Positions 21,623 to 32,357 are shown, counted from the stretch's first letter. The stretch is 64,000 nucleotides of DNA from Bacillus sp. OV322 (GCF_900112495.1 NZ_FOMA01000002.1:496001-560000), one strand, 5' to 3'. Program-made: numbers and translations. The notes: generated by a model not told the origin, from the letters alone.

Positions 21623-22369
21623 ATGAAAATTAAATTGCCTCAGCCGTTTACCTTTGAAGGAGGAAAACGGGCTGTTCTTTTGCTTCATGGTTTTACCGGT
21701 AACTCTTCAGATGTCCGCATGCTAGGACGCTTTTTGGAGAAAAGGGGGTATACCTGCCATGCTCCTCAATATAAGGGGCACGCCGTACCTCCAGAGGAGC
21801 TGGTAGAAACCGGCCCTGCTGACTGGTGGAAAGATGTAATGAGGGGATACGATTTCCTGAAGGCAAAGGGACATCAGGAAATTGCTGTAGCAGGCTTATC
21901 GCTTGGAGGCGTATTTTCCCTCAAATTAGGTTACACTGTACCTATAAAGGGTATCGTACCCATGTGTGCGCCTATGTATATCAAAAGTGAAGAGACCATG
22001 TATAAAGGAGTTTTAGCTTACGCCAGAGAATTTAAAAGGCGGGAAGGAAAAATAGCTGAAGAAATCGAAACAGAAATGGCTCGGTTTGCCGGAACACCGA
22101 TGAAAACATTGAAGGCGCTTCAGGAATTGATCTCAGATGTCCGCGGGCATGTGGATCATATATATGCTCCCGTTTTTGTGGCACAGGCAAGGCTTGACGA
22201 GATGATCAATACAGACAGCGCCAACATTATCTATAATGGGGCAGAGTCCGATTTAAAGCGCATTAAATGGTATGAAGAGTCAGGGCATGTCATTACCCTT
22301 GACAAGGAGCGGGATATGCTGCATGAGGATATCTATGGATTTCTTGAGGAACTGGATTGGTCTGAGTGA
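21623..22369 (+). CDS. est: Carboxylesterase (Est30 type)
   Basis: A 248-residue alpha/beta hydrolase. The oxyanion segment [10 protein letters not shown] lies near residue 20, the nucleophile serine in GLSLGG near 94, and the catalytic histidine in ESGHVITLD near 222, with aspartate in ARLDEM. This matches the short-chain carboxylesterase (B. subtilis YvaK, Geobacillus Est30) that lies between secG and rnr in Bacillaceae. The natural substrate is unknown. Confidence 0.9.
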   Translation: MKIKLPQPFTFEGGKRAVLLLHGFTGNSSDVRMLGRFLEKRGYTCHAPQYKGHAVPPEELVETGPADWWKDVMRGYDFLKAKGHQEIAVAGLSLGGVFSLKLGYTVPIKGIVPMCAPMYIKSEETMYKGVLAYAREFKRREGKIAEEIETEMARFAGTPMKTLKALQELISDVRGHVDHIYAPVFVAQARLDEMINTDSANIIYNGAESDLKRIKWYEESGHVITLDKERDMLHEDIYGFLEELDWSE

Positions 22370-22437
22370 AGTATAAAACATGTAGATGGGTAAAAATAAT
22401 AGAATAGATTGTTTTTCAGCAAAGGAGGTTTTAATCA

Positions 22438-24810
22438 ATGGAAGAAAGCATCCGTAAACATATGGATAAGCTCCTCTCTTACATGAAAGAGGAAGCGTAT
22501 AAGCCTTTGACGGTCCAGGAGCTTGAAGAGGCGCTTGGGATTGAGGATTCTGCCGATTTCAAGGATTTTGTTAAAGCGTTAGTTAAAATGGAGGAAAAAG
22601 GCCTTGTGATCAGAACACGAAGCAACCGATACGGCCTTCCCCAAAAAATGAACCTGGTCCGCGGCAAGCTGTCAGGGCATGCAAAGGGATTTGCCTTTGT
22701 CACCCCTGAAGACCAGCCTGGAGCGGATGATATATTTATCCCTCCGACAGAAACAAAGAATGCCATGCATGGAGATATCGTGCTTGTGAGGGTTTCCTCG
22801 GAGAGTTCCGGATCAAGAAGAGAAGGCGCTGTTGAAAAAATTGTAGAGCGCGGAATTAAAGAAGTCGTAGGTACATATTCAGAAAGCAAGCATTTTGGGT
22901 TCGTCATTCCAGATGATAAGAAAATCGCCAATGACATTTTCATTCCGAAAAATGCTTCAGCTGGAGCTGTTGAAGGACACAAGGTTGTGGTGAAGCTGAC
23001 TTCCTACCCCGAGGGCCGGACAAGTGCCGAGGGTGAAGTCATTCAAATCCTGGGCCATAAAAATGATCCAGGGGTCGACATTCTTTCGGTCATCCATAAA
23101 CATGGCTTGCCGCTGGAATTCCCTGCAGATGTTATGAAGCAGGCGAATGAAGTGCCGGATACCATTGAGGAAAGCGAAATCGGAAACAGAAGGGATCTCC
23201 GAAATGAATCCCTTGTCACGATTGACGGGGCAGATGCAAAGGACCTGGACGATGCGGTCACCGTTACCGTGCTTGATAACGGAAATTATAAGCTCGGTGT
23301 CCATATTGCGGATGTGAGCCATTATGTGACGGAAAACTCGCCGATTGATAAAGAAGCACTGGATAGAGGAACAAGTGTATACCTTGTTGACCGTGTCATT
23401 CCCATGATTCCTCATCGTTTATCAAATGGCATTTGCTCCCTTAATCCTAAGGTAGACCGTTTTACCTTATCCTGCGAAATGGAAATCACGTCTTCAGGGC
23501 AGGTTGTCGGCCATGATATCTTTGAGAGTGTCATTAAGACTAAGGAACGGATGACATATGGAGATGTGAATAAAATACTTGTCGATAAAGACCAGGACCT
23601 GATGGACCGCTATGAGCCCCTTGTTCCAATGTTTCAGGATATGGAGAAGCTTGCACAGATTCTCCGGAAAAAACGGATGGAACGCGGAGCGATTGACTTC
23701 GACTTTAAGGAAGCGAGAGTACTTGTAGATGAAGATGGGCATCCAAAGGATGTAGTTCTTCGCGAGCGTTCTGTTGCGGAGCATTTGATTGAAGAATTCA
23801 TGCTTGCCGCAAACGAAACGGTTGCAGAACATTTCCAGAAACTCAAAGTTCCGTTTCTGTATCGGATACATGAAGACCCGAAAGAAGAGAAGCTTCAGCG
23901 TTTCTTCGAGTTCATCACCAACTTCGGATACATTGTCCGCGGTTCTGCAAGCTCCGTACATCCAAGGGCACTCCAGGATATCATAGAAGCTGTTTCAGGA
24001 AAGCCGGAGGAAATGGTAATATCAACTGTCATGCTCCGCTCGATGCAGCAGGCGAAATATGATCCTGAATGCTTGGGTCACTTTGGACTTTCCACGGAAT
24101 ATTATACTCATTTTACTTCACCTATCCGAAGGTATCCGGATTTGATCGTTCACCGGCTGATCAGGACCTATCTAATAGAAGGAAAAATGAATGAAGCGAC
24201 AAAAGCAAAGTGGAATGATCTTTTGCCGGGCATTGCTGACCATACTTCCAAGCGCGAGCGCCGTGCTGTCGATGCTGAGCGCGAAACGGATGATCTGAAA
24301 AAAGCAGAATACATGCTTGATAAGATTGGCGAGGAATATGATGGGATCATCGGTTCTGTAACTAATTTCGGAATGTTCGTCGAGCTTCCTAATACAATAG
24401 AAGGACTTGTGCATGTCAGCGCGATGAGTGATGATTATTACCGTTTTGATGAGCGCCAGCTTGCCATGATCGGGGAGCGTACTGCTAAGGTATACCGGAT
24501 TGGCGATGAAATTTCCATCCGGGTGTCCAATGTGAACAAAGATGAGCGTGCCATTGATTTTGAAATCATCGGGATGAAAAATGTCCGGCCGCGTTCAACA
24601 GGCGAAAAAAGAATTTTTAAGGCTGCTCCAAGCGACAGAAAACGCCGAAGCGGGCGTAATGATGACCGGAAAAGCGGAGGAAGCAGCAGGGGAAGGAATG
24701 AAAAGAGCGGGGAAGGTTCTTCTTCAGAAAGAAAGTCCAAGAAAAAGAGAAAGTTTTACGAAAATGCACCTGCAGCAAAACGCAAAAAGAAGAGACCAAG
24801 AAAGAGATAA
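22438..24810 (+). CDS. rnr: Ribonuclease R
   Basis: A 790-residue 3'-to-5' exoribonuclease. An N-terminal winged helix (1-65), two cold-shock domains (about 75-210), the RNB catalytic domain ([14 protein letters not shown] with the metal-binding aspartates near residue 270), an S1 domain (about 640-720, [16 protein letters not shown]) and a basic Arg/Lys/Ser tail are present. It degrades structured RNA and works with SmpB-tmRNA in non-stop mRNA decay, consistent with the neighbours. The ribosome site is AAAGGAGG. Confidence 0.97.
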   Translation: MEESIRKHMDKLLSYMKEEAYKPLTVQELEEALGIEDSADFKDFVKALVKMEEKGLVIRTRSNRYGLPQKMNLVRGKLSGHAKGFAFVTPEDQPGADDIFIPPTETKNAMHGDIVLVRVSSESSGSRREGAVEKIVERGIKEVVGTYSESKHFGFVIPDDKKIANDIFIPKNASAGAVEGHKVVVKLTSYPEGRTSAEGEVIQILGHKNDPGVDILSVIHKHGLPLEFPADVMKQANEVPDTIEESEIGNRRDLRNESLVTIDGADAKDLDDAVTVTVLDNGNYKLGVHIADVSHYVTENSPIDKEALDRGTSVYLVDRVIPMIPHRLSNGICSLNPKVDRFTLSCEMEITSSGQVVGHDIFESVIKTKERMTYGDVNKILVDKDQDLMDRYEPLVPMFQDMEKLAQILRKKRMERGAIDFDFKEARVLVDEDGHPKDVVLRERSVAEHLIEEFMLAANETVAEHFQKLKVPFLYRIHEDPKEEKLQRFFEFITNFGYIVRGSASSVHPRALQDIIEAVSGKPEEMVISTVMLRSMQQAKYDPECLGHFGLSTEYYTHFTSPIRRYPDLIVHRLIRTYLIEGKMNEATKAKWNDLLPGIADHTSKRERRAVDAERETDDLKKAEYMLDKIGEEYDGIIGSVTNFGMFVELPNTIEGLVHVSAMSDDYYRFDERQLAMIGERTAKVYRIGDEISIRVSNVNKDERAIDFEIIGMKNVRPRSTGEKRIFKAAPSDRKRRSGRNDDRKSGGSSRGRNEKSGEGSSSERKSKKKRKFYENAPAAKRKKKRPRKR

Positions 24811-24830
24811 AAAAGCGGGTAAAGTGAAAC

Positions 24831-24864
24831 AGCCATCAATGGAGTTCTTTCTTCATTGATGGCT
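24831..24864 (+). terminator. Hairpin after rnr
   Basis: AGCCATCAATG/CATTGATGGCT stem; the following sequence is only moderately T-rich, so readthrough into smpB is likely. Confidence 0.55.
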
Positions 24865-24978
24865 TGTTAAACAAATTGGGTTTTTACGTCAGTCAGGCTT
24901 TTGCGGTTAAAGCGCGGGCCTTGCTTCTGTTAAAGACAATTTATCTGTTTCTGTTTTTTGATGAGGGGGAGACAAGAG

Positions 24979-25446
24979 ATGCCAAAAGGTACTGGCAAGC
25001 AATTAGCACAAAACAAAAAAGCGTATCATGATTATTTCATTGAAGAAACGTTTGAATCCGGGATTGTCCTGCAGGGCACTGAAATCAAGTCCATCCGTGC
25101 AGGGAAGGTTAATCTGAAAGATTCTTTTGCTAAAATTGAAAGAGGAGAAATTTATCTCCACAATATGCATATCAGCCCATATGAGCAGGGAAACCGGTTT
25201 AACCATGATCCGTTAAGAACAAGAAAGCTGCTGCTGCACAAAAAGCAAATCAGTAAGCTGATTGGGGATACCAAGGAAACAGGGTATACTATTGTCCCGT
25301 TAAAAATTTATTTAAAAAACGGCTTTGCGAAGGTTTTAATTGGCCTGGGCAGAGGTAAAAAGCAATATGACAAGCGAGAGGACCTGAAGAAGAAGGAAGC
25401 TAAAAGAGATATCGAGCGCGCTTTCCGCGACAGGCAGAAGATGTAG
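24979..25446 (+). CDS. smpB: SsrA-binding protein SmpB
   Basis: A 155-residue RNA-binding protein needed for tmRNA to enter stalled ribosomes. The OB-fold signature [20 protein letters not shown] and the basic C-terminal tail that occupies the mRNA channel ([20 protein letters not shown]) are present. ATG 24979 follows AGGGGGAGA. It lies 125 bases before ssrA. Confidence 0.97.
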   Translation: MPKGTGKQLAQNKKAYHDYFIEETFESGIVLQGTEIKSIRAGKVNLKDSFAKIERGEIYLHNMHISPYEQGNRFNHDPLRTRKLLLHKKQISKLIGDTKETGYTIVPLKIYLKNGFAKVLIGLGRGKKQYDKREDLKKKEAKRDIERAFRDRQKM

Positions 25447-25571
25447 GGATTAGCAAGACCTTACAATTGAATTTCTCAGCGAATCTGTTATAATAAGTTA
25501 TGTACCGATGACAACTGAATATCAGCACACCAGCTGACTATTCACTTTCTCGTACGCTCCATTTCTATTAT

Positions 25572-25933
25572 GGGGACGTTACGGATTCGACAGGGATAGT
25601 TCGAGCTTAGGTTGCGAGTCGAGGGGATCGGCCTCGTTAAAACGTCAACGCCTATAACTGGCAAACAAAACAACAACTTCGCTTTCGCTGCTTAATAACA
25701 GTCGATAGCGGTTCCTCCCTCCATTGCCCATGTGGTAGGGTAAGGGACTCACTCTAAGTGGGCTACGCCGGATTCCACCGTCTGAGGATGAAGGAAGAGA
25801 ACAACCAGACTAGCTGCTCTGACGCCTGTTGGCAGGCATAAGATTCAGCGAAACACTAATATGCCGACTACACTCGTAGAAGCTTAAGTGCCGTTATGTC
25901 TGGACGTGGGTTCGACTCCCACCGTCTCCACCA
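25572..25933 (+). ncRNA. ssrA: Transfer-messenger RNA (tmRNA)
   Basis: The 5' end GGGGACGTTACGG pairs with the 3' CCGTCTCCACCA end to form the tRNA-Ala-like half with the GTGGGTTCGACTCCCAC T-arm. The tag reading frame at 25670-25695 starts with GGC and encodes GKQNNNFAFAA followed by TAA. The molecule rescues stalled ribosomes and tags nascent proteins for ClpXP. The encoded tag ends FAA where most Bacillus tags end LAA. Confidence 0.96.
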
Positions 25934-25960
25934 AATACATATTTGGTGGTTTTTTGTTTT
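25928..25960 (+). terminator. ssrA terminator
   Basis: CCACCAAATA/TATTTGGTGG stem, starting in the CCA end, followed by six T residues. A second small CACCG/CGGTG hairpin with seven T lies at 26014-26035. Confidence 0.85.
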
Positions 25961-26042
25961 TTGCACAATTTTACTGTTCAAATAAAGGTTTCTGTAAAAG
26001 GGATAGTAACGCGCACCGTTCTTCGGTGTTTTTTTGTTTAAA

Positions 26043-26075
26043 AAATAAATAGCCTAGTTCTCTTTGAACTAAGCT
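26043..26075 (-). terminator. Terminator of the ABC export operon
   Basis: On the minus strand TAGCTTAGTTC/GAACTAGGCTA forms a stem followed by TTTATTTTTT. Confidence 0.75.
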
Positions 26076-26120
26076 AATCCCAGTTATAATTTCTGGGCTA
26101 TATAGCGGCTGTAAATGTTC

Positions 26121-26891
26121 TTAATTCCCAAAGATGCGCTTTTTATATTTCCGCATGGCAAGGAGGTAAGCAACAATTGTGATGCCCAAACACCATGAGA
26201 GAGCAATCCAGATATTGTTTCCGGCAGATTGATTATTGAGCAGGGCACGGGTAGCGTTGACAATGGCTGTGACGGGTTGGTTTTCAGCAAAAATACGTAC
26301 TGCTGCAGGCATAGAGGAAGTAGGGACAAAAGCCGAGCTGACAAAGGGTAAGAAAATTAGAGGATACGAGAAGGCTGTCGCTCCGTCCACCGTCTTGGCA
26401 GAAAGGCCTGCAAGGACAGCCAGCCAAGTCAATGCAAGAACAGCGACTAAGAAAATCTCGGCAACTCCTACCCAATTAAGGATATCAGCAGTTGAGCGAA
26501 AGCCCATCACCAAGGCAATCAGAACAATCACAACAATTGAGATTGCATTAGAAACTAGTGAAGTCAGTATATGTCCCCAGAGTACGGCACTTTGTGAAAT
26601 CGGCATAGAGTGGAAGCGTTCAAAAATTCCCTTGGATACATCAATGAAGAGACGGTAGGCGGTGTAGGCAACCCCGCTTGCGATCGACTGGAGCAAAATT
26701 CCTGGCAGCAGGTATTTTACGTAGGAAGCACTTGTGCCTGCATGCATAGCTCCGCCAAAAACATAGACAAACATGAGCATTAAGGCAATCGGCGTCAGAG
26801 TCATCGTGATAATAGTATCTGCACTGCGGAAAATATGCCTCATCGAGCGGCTCGTCATGGTTGCAATATCTTGAAATAAATAACTAGTCAT
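26121..26891 (-). CDS. ABC-2 type export permease (DrrB-like)
   Basis: A 256-residue integral membrane protein with about six spans and the ABC-2 signature near MRHIFRSADTIITMTLTP and the proline-rich LIFLPFVSSAFVPTSSMP. It is the membrane half of a drug or lipid exporter with the ATPase encoded just upstream, which it overlaps by 8 bases. ATG (26889-26891) follows GGAG. The substrate is unknown; family members export daunorubicin-like drugs. Confidence 0.85.
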   Translation of the reverse strand: MTSYLFQDIATMTSRSMRHIFRSADTIITMTLTPIALMLMFVYVFGGAMHAGTSASYVKYLLPGILLQSIASGVAYTAYRLFIDVSKGIFERFHSMPISQSAVLWGHILTSLVSNAISIVVIVLIALVMGFRSTADILNWVGVAEIFLVAVLALTWLAVLAGLSAKTVDGATAFSYPLIFLPFVSSAFVPTSSMPAAVRIFAENQPVTAIVNATRALLNNQSAGNNIWIALSWCLGITIVAYLLAMRKYKKRIFGN

Positions 26892-27654
26892 TGTTTGTTT
26901 CTCCTTCCCCACCAGTCAAGTACAGGTAGATTTTTTCGAGTGTGGGTTCTTTTTTGACGTATTCAGCTTCTGCTTCAGGCAGCATGGCTTTCAGCTGAGC
27001 AAGAGGAGCATTAGCGATAAGTTTCCCTTTGTGGAGAACAGCGATGCGATCTGCCAGTGCTTCTGCTTCTTCTAAATATTGAGTTGTCAGGAAAATAGCC
27101 GTCCCCTTTTTATTAAGATTTCTCACCAATTCCCAAACTTCAAGACGGACTTTCGGGTCAAGGCCAGTAGTTGGCTCATCAAGGAAAATCACAGCAGGTT
27201 CTCCGATAAAGCTCATGGCCAAATCCAAGCGGCGCTTCATTCCCCCGGAATAAGTGGCAGCCTTAGAATCTGCTGATTCTATCAAGCCAAACTTCTCTAA
27301 CATTTCTTCAGCAATAACTTTAGGCTGCGGCAGATGACGGAGCCTCGCCATCATGATGAGGTTTTCACGGCCAGTCAATATTTCATCAATTGCAGTAAAT
27401 TGACCTGTGAGTGAAATGGATTTTCTGACATTATTCGGATTTTTGATCACATCAAAGCCATTGACAATTGCTGTCCCTGCTGTCATTTGTGAAAGAGTGG
27501 CAAGAATTTTGATAGTGGTTGTTTTTCCAGCGCCGTTTTCACCGAGGAGAGCGAAGATTTCTCCTTTTTTTATTTCAAAGTCCAAACTTTTCAGGACTTC
27601 CTTATTCTTGAAAGATTTGACAAGACCTGTGACTTCGATCATATTTTCAGCCAT
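26884..27654 (-). CDS. ABC export ATPase (DrrA-like)
   Basis: A 256-residue ATPase with Walker A GENGAGKTTT near residue 38, the signature YSGGMKRRLDLAMS near 140, Walker B AVIFLDEPTTGLD, and a short C-terminal extension typical of DrrA proteins. It energises the overlapping permease. It is the third gene of a PadR-DUF1048-ATPase-permease operon and is probably repressed by the PadR protein. Confidence 0.92.
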   Translation of the reverse strand: MAENMIEVTGLVKSFKNKEVLKSLDFEIKKGEIFALLGENGAGKTTTIKILATLSQMTAGTAIVNGFDVIKNPNNVRKSISLTGQFTAIDEILTGRENLIMMARLRHLPQPKVIAEEMLEKFGLIESADSKAATYSGGMKRRLDLAMSFIGEPAVIFLDEPTTGLDPKVRLEVWELVRNLNKKGTAIFLTTQYLEEAEALADRIAVLHKGKLIANAPLAQLKAMLPEAEAEYVKKEPTLEKIYLYLTGGEGETNND

Positions 27655-27713
27655 TTATCATGTTCCTTTCTGCCCTCAGTTAGTGCCGGTGCCAGGGTTT
27701 TGCCGTTAACCTC

Positions 27714-28052
27714 TTAGCCGCGGCCAATCGTATCATTTAACTTAGCGCGGTATTTATCGTTCCAGGTTTTCGTGTCCTTCACTAGTTCGTCGCAGAATGC
27801 GGCCACGTCCTCGCCGGTGAGGTCAGTGACTTTCTTGCCTTCAGCTGCACCTTGCTCGAAGAGATCGAGAATGCCACAAAAGATACGGCTGGTGTCCTTC
27901 CAGTCGGTGGGGCCGCCAGCGGTCCACAAATATTTTTTGATAGCGTTGTAAGCGTGGCGGTACTCACTTGGAAGTGCCTTTCCGCGCGCCTCAATTTCCT
28001 TCCATTCACGTTTGTCATCCAGGCTTCCGATGATTTTTTTAATTATACTCAT
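27714..28052 (-). CDS. DUF1048 family protein
   Basis: A 112-residue soluble alpha-helical protein ([20 protein letters not shown], ending [15 protein letters not shown]). DUF1048 proteins of unknown function are regularly encoded between a PadR regulator and an ABC exporter, which is the case here. ATG follows AAAGGAG; it lies 14 bases after padR. The function is not known. Confidence 0.8.
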   Translation of the reverse strand: MSIIKKIIGSLDDKREWKEIEARGKALPSEYRHAYNAIKKYLWTAGGPTDWKDTSRIFCGILDLFEQGAAEGKKVTDLTGEDVAAFCDELVKDTKTWNDKYRAKLNDTIGRG

Positions 28053-28066
28053 TTTAATTTCTCCTT

Positions 28067-28393
28067 TTATTTTTTTTTAGTTTTGAGTTCATTAATTTTA
28101 CTTGAGACAAAACCCCATTTTTTCCAAAAGTGTTCAAGCTGCTCTTGACCTGCTGTGTTGAGTGTGTAGAATTTTCTGGGCGGTCCCTTGGTGGATGGCT
28201 TTTTCTCGATGTTCACCAGATTGTTCTTCTCAAGCCGCATGGTAATCGTATAAACGGTACCTTCAACCACGTCAGTGAAGCCAAGTTCCCGTAGCTGATG
28301 TGTGATTTCATAGCCGTAAGTTTCGCCGCGGCTGATGATTTCAAGCACACAGCCCTCAAGCACCCCTTTCAGCATTTCTGTGATATTTTCCAA
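28067..28393 (-). CDS. PadR family transcriptional regulator
   Basis: A 108-residue winged-helix repressor: [20 protein letters not shown], then [20 protein letters not shown] and the C-terminal helix for dimerisation. PadR/LmrR proteins bind flat aromatic drugs or phenolics and release their operator, inducing an adjacent ABC exporter. A dyad at 28482-28496 is a plausible operator. It is the first gene of the exporter operon. Confidence 0.88.
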   Translation of the reverse strand: MENITEMLKGVLEGCVLEIISRGETYGYEITHQLRELGFTDVVEGTVYTITMRLEKNNLVNIEKKPSTKGPPRKFYTLNTAGQEQLEHFWKKWGFVSSKINELKTKKK

Positions 28394-28481
28394 AATTCTT
28401 CCTCCATTTGTATTTCGTTTAGCACTTTTTTAGTACTCAGCAGCAAGGTATTTAGTGGTGCTGATATTCTGTATTACTTAC

Positions 28482-28496
28482 TACTAGTATATAGTA
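28482..28496. promoter_or_regulatory. Candidate PadR operator
   Basis: TACTA-N5-TAGTA dyad in the AT-rich region upstream of padR. The match to known PadR sites is by form only. Confidence 0.35.
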
Positions 28497-28616
28497 TTAC
28501 TGAATAGTGGTGATTGTCAATAAATTTTGCCAAAAAGGCATAGACGCTTTTATCAAATTTGGTAGCCCAGACTTTAGTCTATTTCAAAGTAAATCAACTG
28601 CAGGGCATAATTTTGA

Positions 28617-28760
28617 AGACTGTTTTTGTATACTTTGTTGCCTTGCCATGGAACAAGGTGACTGATTTCCGCTCCAGGAGGCTCGCTTTCCGCGGGGTCT
28701 CGCCTATTCCGCTAATCTCGCACTCGCGCCTTACGCTCCAATCAACCGGACTTAACAAGG
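28617..28760 (-). repeat. MITE-like element, copy A (truncated)
   Basis: The element starts with AGACTGTTTTTGTATACTTT, keeps the TTTCCGCTCCAGGAGGCTCG and TTACGCTCCAATCAACC blocks, and stops at CTTAACAA, lacking its other terminal repeat. No target duplication can be defined. Confidence 0.75.
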
Positions 28761-28837
28761 AGAAAACATGGGAAAATAGTTAACTATGTAGATGCACAGA
28801 ATGGCTTTTCTATTTTTATTGAAAAATCAGCGAATCA

Positions 28838-28865
28838 AAAAGGAGCGGAAATAATCCGCTCCTTT
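28838..28865 (-). terminator. Terminator of the GGDEF-EAL gene
   Basis: AAAGGAGCGGA/TCCGCTCCTTT stem; on the minus strand it is followed by a T-run. Confidence 0.8.
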
Positions 28866-28891
28866 CATGCCTTGCCTGAATATTTGTTTCG

Positions 28892-30988
28892 TTATACAGG
28901 AAAATCTTTAAATAAATCTTTACCCGATGCGAGCAGTTTTTCTGCCTGGGCAAAGGGAAGGGGTTTGCTGAAAAAATAACCCTGCATTTGGGTACAGCCT
29001 ATAGAATACAAAAATATTAGCTGATCGAGGTGTTCGACGCCTTCTGCCACGGTTTTGATTCCCAAGCTGGCAGCCATCGCGGTTATGGCCTTGACAATGG
29101 CTTCCTGGTTGGAATCAAGCAGGATATCCGCTATAAACGATTGGTCAATTTTCAGTGTATGGATATGAAAGCTCTTCAAATAACTTAGGGAGGAATATCC
29201 GGTGCCAAAATCATCAATGGAAATCTCGACGCCGATTGACCGCAGTTCATTCATTTTATGAATGATATCCAGCACATTTGTCATGGCGGTGCTTTCAGTA
29301 ATCTCTATTTTCAGCTGGCTCGGATTCAGACGGTTTTCCTGAAGCAAGTCCATTAATTGCTTTACGAAGGAAGCTTCTTCAAATTGCCGCGCCGATACAT
29401 TAACAGAGACATAAAGATCGCTATATCCTTTTAGTTCCAATTCCTTGATTTGCCGGCATGCTGTCTGGAGAACCCATGCTCCAATGTGGAGAATCATACC
29501 CGTTTCTTCTGATAATTCGATGAATTCAGATGGCGGAATAAAACCAAGGGAAGGATGCTGCCATCGGATCAGCGCTTCAAAGCCTATAATCCTGCGTTCC
29601 TCAACATTCACGATTGGCTGATAGTGCAAAGAGAATTCGTGATTAGTTAAAGCTCTATGAAAGCTCTGGCCGATTAAAACTCTTCTTGTCAGGTCAGTTT
29701 CCATTTCCTCTTTGTATAGCTTAAAGTTATTCCTGCCATTGCCCTTTGCCTGGTACATAGCCTGGTCAGCACGCTTGATCAGATGTTCAGCTGTCTGGCC
29801 GTGATCAGGGAAAAGGCTGATTCCAATGCTGGCAGTCAACAAAAATTCTTGGTCACGAAGTAAAACGGGTTTTGAAATGACACTCAGGCACATATCGGCA
29901 ATTTCATAGGCTTCTTTTAAATCGATATCATCGAGAATTATAGCGAACTCGTCACCGCCCTGGCGTGATAGCGTATCTTGTTTCCGTAAACAGCCTTTTA
30001 CCCGTCCGGCTATGACTTGGAGCAGCTCATCACCAAGGTCATGGCCAAGTGAATCGTTAATAAATTTAAAATGATCCAAATCAAGGTACATGAAGACAAC
30101 TTTTTCCTTCTTCAGTTGCGCCTTTGCAAGGCTTGATTCGATTCGCTCGCTCAGCATCCGCCTGTTTGGGAGTCCTGTCAATGTATCGTGGTACGCCATA
30201 TGATGAAGGTGATTTTCTGCCATTTTACGCTGAGTAATATCAATGACCAATCCTTCAAAACGGACAATTTGGCCAGTGTGATCACGCATGGGAATGGTGC
30301 GTTCACTTACCCATTTGACAGTGCCTTCCTGATGAATGATCCGATACTCGTATTCAAGCGAAGTCCCTTCATAAAGCTCAGTTTGTTTCCTGCTGACCAT
30401 ATCCATATCCTCAGGATGTATGAATTCCTTCCAAAGAACAGGATTCTTTATGAATTCCTCTTGTGAGAGCCCGAATATTTTTAAGCAGGCAGGAGAAATA
30501 TTTAATAGCCTTTTCATGCCGAGGTCAAATGACCATAAGCAAATATCCACACTATTAAATATGCTTTCCATCTGGCTGCGGGACTTGATTAATTCCAGCC
30601 TGGTCTTTTTTATTTCTGTAATATCCTTAGCTATTCCGATTACTCCAGTGATTTCGGATTTGTTAAAAATTGGTAAAACAATCACACATAGTTCTTTATA
30701 TTGCTTGTTTTTTGTTTGAATGGCCGTGTAAAATCTTTCCTGATTTCCGTTTAAGGCACTTTTAAAATACTGAAGGGTATGATCAATCTGATTTTCCGGT
30801 AAAATCGAAACAAAGGACATCGAAAGCAGTTCTTTCCTTGAATAACCGACAAGTTTAACAGCTGAATCATTAACAAGTACAAAATTTCCTTCCATATCGA
30901 GCGCATAGCCCGCGTCAGGGTTATAATCAAAAAGAGATTGATAAACATCAAACAAACGATCTGATGGCAGTGGATCTTTAGCAGTCAT
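28892..30988 (-). CDS. PAS-PAS-GGDEF-EAL cyclic-di-GMP enzyme
   Basis: A 698-residue soluble protein. Two PAS domains (about 10-125 and 140-255) precede a GGDEF domain (about 265-430, SRQGGDEFAIIL) with an upstream RKQD inhibitory site, and an EAL domain (about 440-690) with FEALIRWQHP, NVSARQFE, EITEST, DDFGTGYSSL and AEGVE. Both catalytic motifs are intact, so it could make and degrade cyclic-di-GMP in response to a PAS signal; which activity dominates is unknown. AAAGGATG precedes the ATG. A cyclic-di-GMP riboswitch occurs at 61.4 kb. Confidence 0.93.
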   Translation of the reverse strand: MTAKDPLPSDRLFDVYQSLFDYNPDAGYALDMEGNFVLVNDSAVKLVGYSRKELLSMSFVSILPENQIDHTLQYFKSALNGNQERFYTAIQTKNKQYKELCVIVLPIFNKSEITGVIGIAKDITEIKKTRLELIKSRSQMESIFNSVDICLWSFDLGMKRLLNISPACLKIFGLSQEEFIKNPVLWKEFIHPEDMDMVSRKQTELYEGTSLEYEYRIIHQEGTVKWVSERTIPMRDHTGQIVRFEGLVIDITQRKMAENHLHHMAYHDTLTGLPNRRMLSERIESSLAKAQLKKEKVVFMYLDLDHFKFINDSLGHDLGDELLQVIAGRVKGCLRKQDTLSRQGGDEFAIILDDIDLKEAYEIADMCLSVISKPVLLRDQEFLLTASIGISLFPDHGQTAEHLIKRADQAMYQAKGNGRNNFKLYKEEMETDLTRRVLIGQSFHRALTNHEFSLHYQPIVNVEERRIIGFEALIRWQHPSLGFIPPSEFIELSEETGMILHIGAWVLQTACRQIKELELKGYSDLYVSVNVSARQFEEASFVKQLMDLLQENRLNPSQLKIEITESTAMTNVLDIIHKMNELRSIGVEISIDDFGTGYSSLSYLKSFHIHTLKIDQSFIADILLDSNQEAIVKAITAMAASLGIKTVAEGVEHLDQLIFLYSIGCTQMQGYFFSKPLPFAQAEKLLASGKDLFKDFPV

Positions 30989-31350
30989 ATGGTCGCATCC
31001 TTTACAGTTACAATGAGTATAGCGGTCTATAAAGCTTCCTATTCTGGTGATTTTATAAAATAGGAGTTAAAGTATCTGTATACTGTTGGTTGGGGCGGAT
31101 TCGCTTGGCCCCTGAGAATCAACGTTCAGGCCCGGCGATTGCCCCCGGCCGCTAAGCTTCTGGAGCGAAAATCAACAGGCAAATTTAACAGAGCAAAGAA
31201 TATAGAATATATGAATTACATAATTTGAGTGTGGAGGATTTATTATTTTTCTATTGGCGGTTTAACTTTATTTCTTATCTAGTAGTATCGGCCATTCTTT
31301 CCTATTATGAATAATTTTAATGAATCAAATATGGATTAGGGCGATTAACT
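30989..31350. other. Gene-free gap with a GC-rich, repeat-like patch
   Basis: I see no supported gene. A GC-rich stretch at about 31090-31175 contains TGGAGCGAAAATCAAC, which recalls the core of the MITE-like elements of this window but is too diverged to assign. Confidence 0.4.
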
Positions 31351-31385
31351 AAAAAAAGCCGTTCGTGATAAAACACGAAGGCTAT
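31351..31385 (-). terminator. Terminator of the methyltransferase gene
   Basis: On the minus strand AGCC-TTCGTG pairs with CACGAA-GGCT and is followed by seven T residues. Confidence 0.8.
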
Positions 31386-32218
31386 TCAGCAGTGCATGCA
31401 TATATGGACATTGGTTTTACTTGCCGGTATTTAATGGACTCCTGCAGCAAATTCACTTCAGAGTGTATGAGTGATTTAAGCTTGTCCGGCATTTCATCGA
31501 TTAAAGACATCTCACCGTGATATTCTTGTAAGAGGTAATCAATTTCCCACTCGGCATCCTGCAGCCCAGGTGAAAATAGTGCGGTTTCTTTCTGAATCGT
31601 AAAGCCGGCTTCCCTGGCAAGACGCTTAATATCATCAAGAGTAAATAGTGTCCGCACGTTAGATTCACTATCATTCTTAAAGCTTTCATACTGTGCTTGT
31701 ATGAGGACAGCCAGAAGATGGGGGTACTGCTCTATTGAGGTAATTCTTGCATCCCACTCTGCAAAGCATAATTGTTTTCCCCACTTCCTGGTCCGGCCAA
31801 GCACACTTGAAAACTCCCCGGATGACTTGAAATACCAGGAGCAGTGTGACAGGATGATAAAATCAAAATAGTTCTCCGGAAAATCGATGCCGGGTGATAA
31901 TACATCCGTTTCAAAGTTAAAGGTGATCCGGTTTCCAAGATATGATTTTTTCAGGAAATCAGCAGAGGCTCCAAGTGTGGCCGGCGCCCCGTAATCAGGG
32001 GAAGCGATGTCAATTCCATGCACAAAGCCTGTTTCCCCGGCAAGATAGGCAAGTACTGCTGTGGTATCTCCCTGGCCGCAGCCAATTTCGAGCACTCGGC
32101 TGCCTTCTTTTATTCCCCAAAATTGAGCCAACTTAATCCGGTGCTCCGTCTGGACTTTCTGTATACTTGAATTTGTGAGCATGCATTTTGTGATTTTATC
32201 CAGTGTGTTTTGCTCCAT
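31382..32218 (-). CDS. Class I SAM-dependent methyltransferase
   Basis: A 278-residue Rossmann-fold methyltransferase with the SAM-binding motif VLEIGCGQGDTTAVLAYL near residue 39, an acidic HGIDIASPDYG motif II, and YFDFIILSHCSWYF as motif IV. The substrate is not recognisable. It is a single-gene unit divergent from the acetyltransferase. Confidence 0.82.
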   Translation of the reverse strand: MEQNTLDKITKCMLTNSSIQKVQTEHRIKLAQFWGIKEGSRVLEIGCGQGDTTAVLAYLAGETGFVHGIDIASPDYGAPATLGASADFLKKSYLGNRITFNFETDVLSPGIDFPENYFDFIILSHCSWYFKSSGEFSSVLGRTRKWGKQLCFAEWDARITSIEQYPHLLAVLIQAQYESFKNDSESNVRTLFTLDDIKRLAREAGFTIQKETALFSPGLQDAEWEIDYLLQEYHGEMSLIDEMPDKLKSLIHSEVNLLQESIKYRQVKPMSIYACTAE

Positions 32219-32357
32219 TACATCACCTCTCTGTATTTTGCGACATTAAGATAGTTCTCGAATGAAGGGCTTGATTCCTTTTTTTGGTTCGATTAGTAAT
32301 TGGGTGCCGCCCAGAATTTGAGGCCGGGCCAAATGAAAAATAGACGGAGGCGATTAG

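Noticed and set aside
25572-28393. tmRNA 3' end as integration site for a genomic island carrying the ABC cluster
   Set aside because: No integrase and no second copy of the tmRNA 3' end are visible downstream; the PadR/ABC operon looks like an ordinary accessory operon.
31084-31175. Possible eighth copy of the MITE family
   Set aside because: Only a short core-like stretch is shared and neither terminal repeat nor flanking duplication can be found.
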